Position numbers and translations under genes: made by a program
Notes under the pieces: generated by a model
The model's input: only the letters and a program-made list of their open reading frames with translations
Databases searched by the model: none
Told to the model about the DNA's origin: nothing
Part shown: in pieces, positions 60,955-64,000 of the stretch
How the letters are laid out: each line of letters begins with the position of its first letter
Position numbering within the stretch: the first letter of the stretch is position 1
From: Struthio camelus
Lineage: Eukaryota > Chordata > Aves > Struthioniformes > Struthionidae
DNA length: 64,000 nt
Reading direction: 5' to 3'
Assembly: GCF_040807025.1 (NCBI RefSeq)
Contig: NC_090981.1
Location: 44,011,317 to 44,075,316 of the forward strand

Positions 60955-61276
60955 TTGTGTGTTACCAACAATATATTACTTTTCTCAACCGAGAAAACAA
61001 TTAAAGATTTTGCTGAAAAGGACACATTTTTCTCTGTGGGCACCGATGCCTCAAGCCATGGAAATATCAAAATGTTTTCCACAGTGATTCATTACTACAG
61101 AGATGAAAGAGGAATAATCCATCATCTGTTTTATTTCTGTGAAGAAAGCAATGAAGATGCAATAGGAATATTTGAAAATATAAAAAGTGTACTAAAAGAG
61201 TGTAACCAAAAGTAATGGTTTGCACTTCAGCCATGCATGACTGCATGCAACTGATAATGCTAATACTAACTTCAGG
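60955..61276 (+). pseudogene. hAT-superfamily transposase-like relic
   Basis: An 86-codon open stretch contains FFSVGTDASSHGNIKMFSTV followed by IHYYRDERGIIHHLFYFCEE and IGIFENIKSVLKE. This is the pattern of the first RNase-H-like segment of hAT transposases and their domesticated vertebrate relatives (the ZBED/SCAND3/KIAA1586-like group), where the Asp of TDAS (codon 61045-61047) is the first catalytic acid. The frame stops at 61213-61215. A TDNANTNF segment, the next conserved block of these proteins, lies at 61250-61273 in another frame, so the copy is frameshifted and partial. Much of the intervening and flanking protein is missing or unrecognisable. It lies in a HOMER1 intron, opposite in strand to HOMER1. 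It is most likely a dead DNA transposon. Confidence 0.6.
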
Positions 61277-64000
61277 GGACATCCTTTTGTCTACAATCTA
61301 ATTAGAAAATATTTTTCCAGCTATCTGACCAGCTCATGAAATACATGCAACAGCAAACACAACTGAAATGCATATTGGGAGAGTAAAAATGTAGATGTGG
61401 GAGAAAAATACGTATCACTTGAAATAAAATGATCTTATTTTTCCTTTGGTTAACCCTTAATTCCATGCATGACGGAGGTAGTCAGTCTTCACAACGTTTT
61501 CTGTTCTCAAGGATTTTAAAAATATTACTCTAGATTTCTTTTTATTAGAAACTCGTTCCACTGTGAGAAGGATCAGTATAAGAGTCCTAATGCAGATAAT
61601 TACAGCCTGCCCTAAAACATAAACCTTTTTTTCATTTTGAAGAAAAGACTGTCTTACAATAATAGAAAACAAAGTCACTATTTCCCAACATATCTTCTAA
61701 GAACACAACCATAACAGTTAAAACAATAGGCCTTCCCAGATCTTACTGTGTTGTTTCTAACCCTAATACTCCCACAGCACCTTTCTCTGGAACTTTGGTT
61801 GACATTTAACATGACAACCTCACTTAGGAAATCACAAAAGGCTGCCTTTGCTTTTCAGGGAGTTTTTAGCGTAATAAGGTTTTAATTGTAAATCCAGATT
61901 AAAGGACTATATACATAAAAATATGGACTTACTTGTACATAATTGCAGCCATTTTTTACGCACTCATGATTTGGTTCATCTGCACAAATACGTTTACTTC
62001 AATTAAATAAGAAGCCACAGAAAATGCACAGACAAATACTAGCAAAATGATAATCCCACTATTTTGGCATTAAACTGCCAAACTAACCATGCTTACCTTG
62101 CAAAATGCTTACCTATTTTCATTGTAAACAAATGGTATCAAGCTACTCTCTAGTCACATGATAATTATTATTATTTAAGAAGGAAGTTATACTTACATAA
62201 CGCTTTTTGTGTAATTAATCAAACTAACTTTAAATACAATAAGTTCAGTGGGGATAGGATGGACACAGACTTGAGGGAAGGATGACAAGAGATGGGCATC
62301 ACATAATAAAAGGTACATTGCCAATAAATCTTTGGATCAAAACTCCTTTCAAAAATTTTGTTATTACTATGCTGTCACCTTATTTTAAATGTCCACTTTT
62401 AGAAAATGTCCTTCCTCAGTTATACAAGACCAAACTGAGACCTGTTAATGGTGCATGTGAACAATTATTCACACAGTTAGTCCCACAGTAGCGCTCACAA
62501 GTTATTCAATAAGCACTGACTTCTCAGCATGTAAGAAGTCCACAACATGGCTCTGATTCAGCAAGCAACTTGATCACACATATGCGTGTACAAAATTGGG
62601 TCTTAATTCTTTTATTACTAGCTCAGATAGTGGAAACATGGAGGTTAGCGCTAAGGGGTCTGCAAAACTTTAAAAGATTTTCTACAGAATTTTGGGATAA
62701 TCTGAACAGATGGCTCATATGGGGCCCCATACCTCTTGTGGACTTTGCTAACTGCATTTAAAGATACTTGTTTCCTTTAAGTAGCCCAGAAAAGCTACTT
62801 ACAGAAGTAGCCCAGCAAAATAACCATGGCTTTATTTCTTTATGTACATGTATTCTTTAATATCCACTTTAGAATTTCTTTTAACCGTAGTGAAATCAGG
62901 GCCTATTATTTTTCAGGGTTTTTTTTATGACCACATAAGATGGCATGGTACTTGTTTCACTCACTGAATAAAACAGATGGATGAAGAACCAGAACATAAT
63001 AGGCTAATTTTGTCTTATTTCCTAAGAAATCATAAAATAACAAGCTAGAATTCAAGAGTTACCTCTCTATTCGTTTAGGAATACGCAAGAGCTTGATCAT
63101 TTGCCTTCATTTCTTCTTATATCAGGCTTCCTTTCCTGCAGATGAATGATCTTCAAGGACTGCAGTTCTGTTATTATCCACTGGTGTTATTACTCTGGGC
63201 TATTGCCCAGTGTCATAGGATGATTTACTTTAACAGTTAGCATGCAAGAAAAAATGCACAATTTTCTTCTTTTTACTGGACAAAGATGAAACTTTGGGTT
63301 ACTTTGCGTAATTCATATCACCATTCAATCCTTTCCTTTCCACAGTGTCAGGATTAATGTTAGTACTGATGCTATTTCACTTGTCCGAAGTAGCTCACTT
63401 CAGGTTTTTTATTTCTGTTACTGAGCTGCTCTCAACTCAGGAATCCCTTTTGACTTCAAAAAGCTATGCAGGGTGTGTAGGAGCGCTCCCCAACCCCGTC
63501 TAAGGGAAATCCTTGTTGTTAAGCTGCTTCTGAGCAGATTAGTAGGGAGAAGGCTCAGAGCTCTAAATTAAGCTCTTGGCTGGGCATCACATCTTCCCAG
63601 AATTATTATCTTTTTGTATTTTAGAGGGAAAAATCCATATATTAAGGTAGTAAATTTTTGAAAAATGTAGTGTGTGACAAAATACCAAAGTGCAGTATTT
63701 CTGACTTGAGCTTGCACTATATCACAAGAGAGCACAAAACTTTAATTTATTGAGAACTTTGCACTGAGCCACACTGAATCTGTATTCGATTTCCTCTCAG
63801 CTTTAGGCACTACTACTGCAGAGAACAAATGGGAGAAGGACGATAAAAGCATCCGAGAAAGCAAAAAAAATGTAGGCTAATGTGAATAATTGATATGACA
63901 AACGAGGAAATCTTTTACTTAATCAGAAACAGAAGATATATTAATTTCTAAAAAATGGAATTAAAAACAATAAAGGGAAAAGCATTTTAGCTTTGTTTTT

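Larger units (their letters stand above)
55754..64000 (-). other. HOMER1: HOMER1 intron, partial (at least 8.2 kb)
   Basis: This intron runs off the right edge of the window. It contains an exact 15-bp tandem duplication (57244-57273), an antisense CR1 piece (57612-57745), a possible tRNA-derived SINE (57950-58070), a 16-base A run near 59424-59440 and the hAT-like relic (60955-61276). No upstream HOMER1 exon was recognised. Confidence 0.8.

Noticed and set aside
55754..64000. Search for the next upstream HOMER1 exon
   Set aside because: No minus-strand segment encoding the expected AAYQEEAERLHKR region with splice sites was found. It probably lies beyond 64000.
1..64000. CRISPR arrays, operons, phage genes, rRNA and tRNA genes
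   Set aside because: No regularly spaced repeats, no dense prokaryotic coding and no structural RNA pattern. The window is ordinary vertebrate chromosomal DNA.

Overview
The window looks like chromosomal DNA from a bird. The evidence is interrupted protein-coding exons with GT-AG introns, an AT-rich background, a CR1 LINE 3' end finishing in the avian-type ATTCTGTG octamer repeat (20868-21076), several older CR1 relics and decayed MIR-like SINEs. There are no operons, CRISPR arrays or bacterial features. I cannot name the species.

Two genes lie tail to tail. Positions 1-26437 on the plus strand hold the 3' half of JMY, the actin nucleator and p53/p300 cofactor. Seven coding exons (755-924, 10410-10575, 14542-14729, 19915-20001, 21677-21772, 23057-23609, 26130-26437) join in a continuous frame to give 522 C-terminal residues: coiled coil, proline-rich segment, three WH2 actin-binding motifs, connector and acidic tail. 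The 5' exons lie left of the window. Positions 48042-55753 on the minus strand hold the last three coding exons of HOMER1, the postsynaptic scaffold. They encode 126 residues of the tetramerising coiled coil, down to the stop codon. The remaining HOMER1 exons lie right of the window. The JMY-HOMER1 convergence matches the gene order I know from human chromosome 5q14.

Region by region: 1-26 kb is JMY exons and introns with CR1 and SINE relics. 26.4-48 kb is the JMY 3' UTR, about 20 kb of convergent intergenic DNA and the HOMER1 3' UTR; it contains a canonical G-quadruplex motif, an old inverted-terminal-repeat MITE and two dinucleotide microsatellites. 48-64 kb is HOMER1 exons and introns; the large right-hand intron contains a CR1 fragment, a possible tRNA-derived SINE and a frameshifted hAT-transposase-like relic near 61 kb.

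I found no credible new gene system. The observations most worth checking are the hAT relic, the G-quadruplex downstream of JMY with a possible distal JMY poly(A) site, the MITE and the layered CR1 insertions. Most other open frames in the window are chance frames in intron or intergenic sequence. Repeat and orthology calls are made by eye and from memory of the families; no search was run.
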